Notes under the pieces: generated by a model | What the model was told of the DNA's origin: nothing | The model's input: only the letters and a program-made list of their open reading frames with translations | Databases searched by the model: none | From: Ignavibacteriota bacterium | Lineage (GTDB): Bacteria; Bacteroidota; Ignavibacteria; Tepidaquicellales; Tepidaquicellaceae | Reading direction: 5' to 3' | DNA length: 64,000 nucleotides | Assembly: GCA_026390735.1 (NCBI GenBank) | Contig: JAPLFJ010000012.1 | Span: 62,001-126,000, forward strand | Made by a program: the position numbers and the translations under genes | Shown: positions 63,443-64,000 of the stretch, in pieces | Layout: every line of letters begins with the position of its first letter | Numbering within the stretch: the stretch's first letter is position 1

Positions 63443-64000
63443 TTACTTGTTTAATTTCTTCCAGTCATCCAAGAACTTCTCAAGACCCATATCGGTTAAT
63501 GGATGTTTTGCCAGTTGTTCAATAACTTTAAAAGGCATTGTACAAACATCTGCACCCATAAGACAGGACTCAACAAAGTGTATTGGATGCCTGACCGAAG
63601 CTACGAGAACCTGGGTTCTGTAATCATAATTAGAATATATCTGGACGATTTGGGAGATCAACTCCATACCATTCATTGATATATCATCGAGTCTACCTAC
63701 AAAAGGACTGACTAAATAGGCACCGGCTTTAGCTGCGAGCACCGCCTGCGACGCGGAAAAACAAAGTGTAACATTAGTCTTTATTCCTTCTTCGGTAAAA
63801 GTTTTTGTAGCTTTAAGACCTGCTTTGATTAAAGGGACTTTAACTACTATATTTTTATGAATTTTTGAGAGTTCCCTACCCTCTTTTATCATACCCTCAT
63901 AGTCTGTAGAGACGACTTCTGCACTGATATCGCCATCGACGATAGAGCATATTTTTTCGAGCATTGATTTAAAATCTTTGTGTCCTTCTTTAGCAACCAG
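63443..64000 (-). CDS. Transaldolase-like protein (TalC/MipB type), 5' end outside window
   Basis: At least 186 residues; the frame stays open to the window edge (reading [13 protein letters not shown] before the first internal ATG), so about 30 N-terminal residues lie beyond it. Schiff-base Lys region [16 protein letters not shown], then [20 protein letters not shown] and [10 protein letters not shown], are those of small transaldolases and fructose-6-phosphate aldolases. The C-terminus ([18 protein letters not shown]) is typical for this family. Whether it acts as transaldolase or F6P aldolase cannot be told. It is followed by gcvT after 44 bp. Confidence 0.92.
   Translation of the reverse strand: MVAKEGHKDFKSMLEKICSIVDGDISAEVVSTDYEGMIKEGRELSKIHKNIVVKVPLIKAGLKATKTFTEEGIKTNVTLCFSASQAVLAAKAGAYLVSPFVGRLDDISMNGMELISQIVQIYSNYDYRTQVLVASVRHPIHFVESCLMGADVCTMPFKVIEQLAKHPLTDMGLEKFLDDWKKLNK

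Overview
The window is AT-rich chromosomal DNA from a Gram-negative bacterium of the Bacteroidota/Chlorobiota superphylum, most likely a member of the Ignavibacteria. The main evidence is five secreted proteins ending in a type IX secretion (T9SS) sorting domain of the 'NYPNPFNP' type. Other evidence: TAnnTTTG promoter boxes, a UpxY-type NusG paralog in a polysaccharide operon, and KDO synthesis (kdsB) implying lipopolysaccharide. Seven genes appear to use TTG starts. I recognise no rRNA or tRNA gene, CRISPR array, prophage or intact insertion sequence. Both window edges cut a gene: a sensor kinase at the left and a transaldolase-like gene at the right.

Layout. 2-5.6 kb (+): multi-PAS/GAF histidine kinase, receiver-kinase hybrid and LytTR response regulator. 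5.7-12.1 kb (-): a small Cys-rich membrane protein, two tandem T9SS-exported paralogs with near-identical C-terminal halves and shared 5' and 3' flanks, an unlisted 53-residue membrane peptide, an AEC permease and a beta-barrel protein. 12.2-13.4 kb (+): two exported thioredoxin-fold proteins behind a perfect 12-bp inverted repeat. 13.7-22.8 kb (-): RND pump, adaptor, a glycine-rich membrane protein and two M1 metallopeptidases with T9SS tags. 23-31 kb: acyl-CoA ligase, an isolated nuoAB pair, another T9SS protein, a histone H1-like protein, and a NuoF-like plus [FeFe]-hydrogenase pair.

30.6-40.9 kb (+, with one opposing PIG-L deacetylase): lone CcmB, methyltransferase, isochorismatase-fold hydrolase, PlsC-like acyltransferase, kdsB, pyrG, P-type ATPase and a half-length MetH with only the cobalamin and activation domains. 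41-50 kb (-): a surface-polysaccharide operon in the order Wzc-like kinase, zinc-ribbon membrane protein, NusG paralog, WbpA, Gmd, WbpB, WbpD, WbpE. WbpA/B/E/D would make UDP-2,3-diacetamido-glucuronate. 50-54.6 kb (-): two SPOR lipoproteins, folD, prmA, cupin and an OPA-type transporter. 54.6-55.3 kb: non-coding DNA with a MITE-like repeat. 55.3-58.8 kb: aldehyde dehydrogenase, deoC and a divergent ALDH-like pseudoenzyme. 58.8-64 kb (-): gcvT, comB, ftsK and the cut transaldolase.

Most of this is housekeeping and envelope biology. The least explained items are the duplicated T9SS module with its conserved leader, trailer and membrane peptide; the hydrogenase with a Ser in its L1 motif followed by a hairpin and an H1-like gene; the split MetH; the ALDH/pseudo-ALDH/deoC trio; and the MITE-like element. 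Functions are assigned by motif recognition only; no database search was run.
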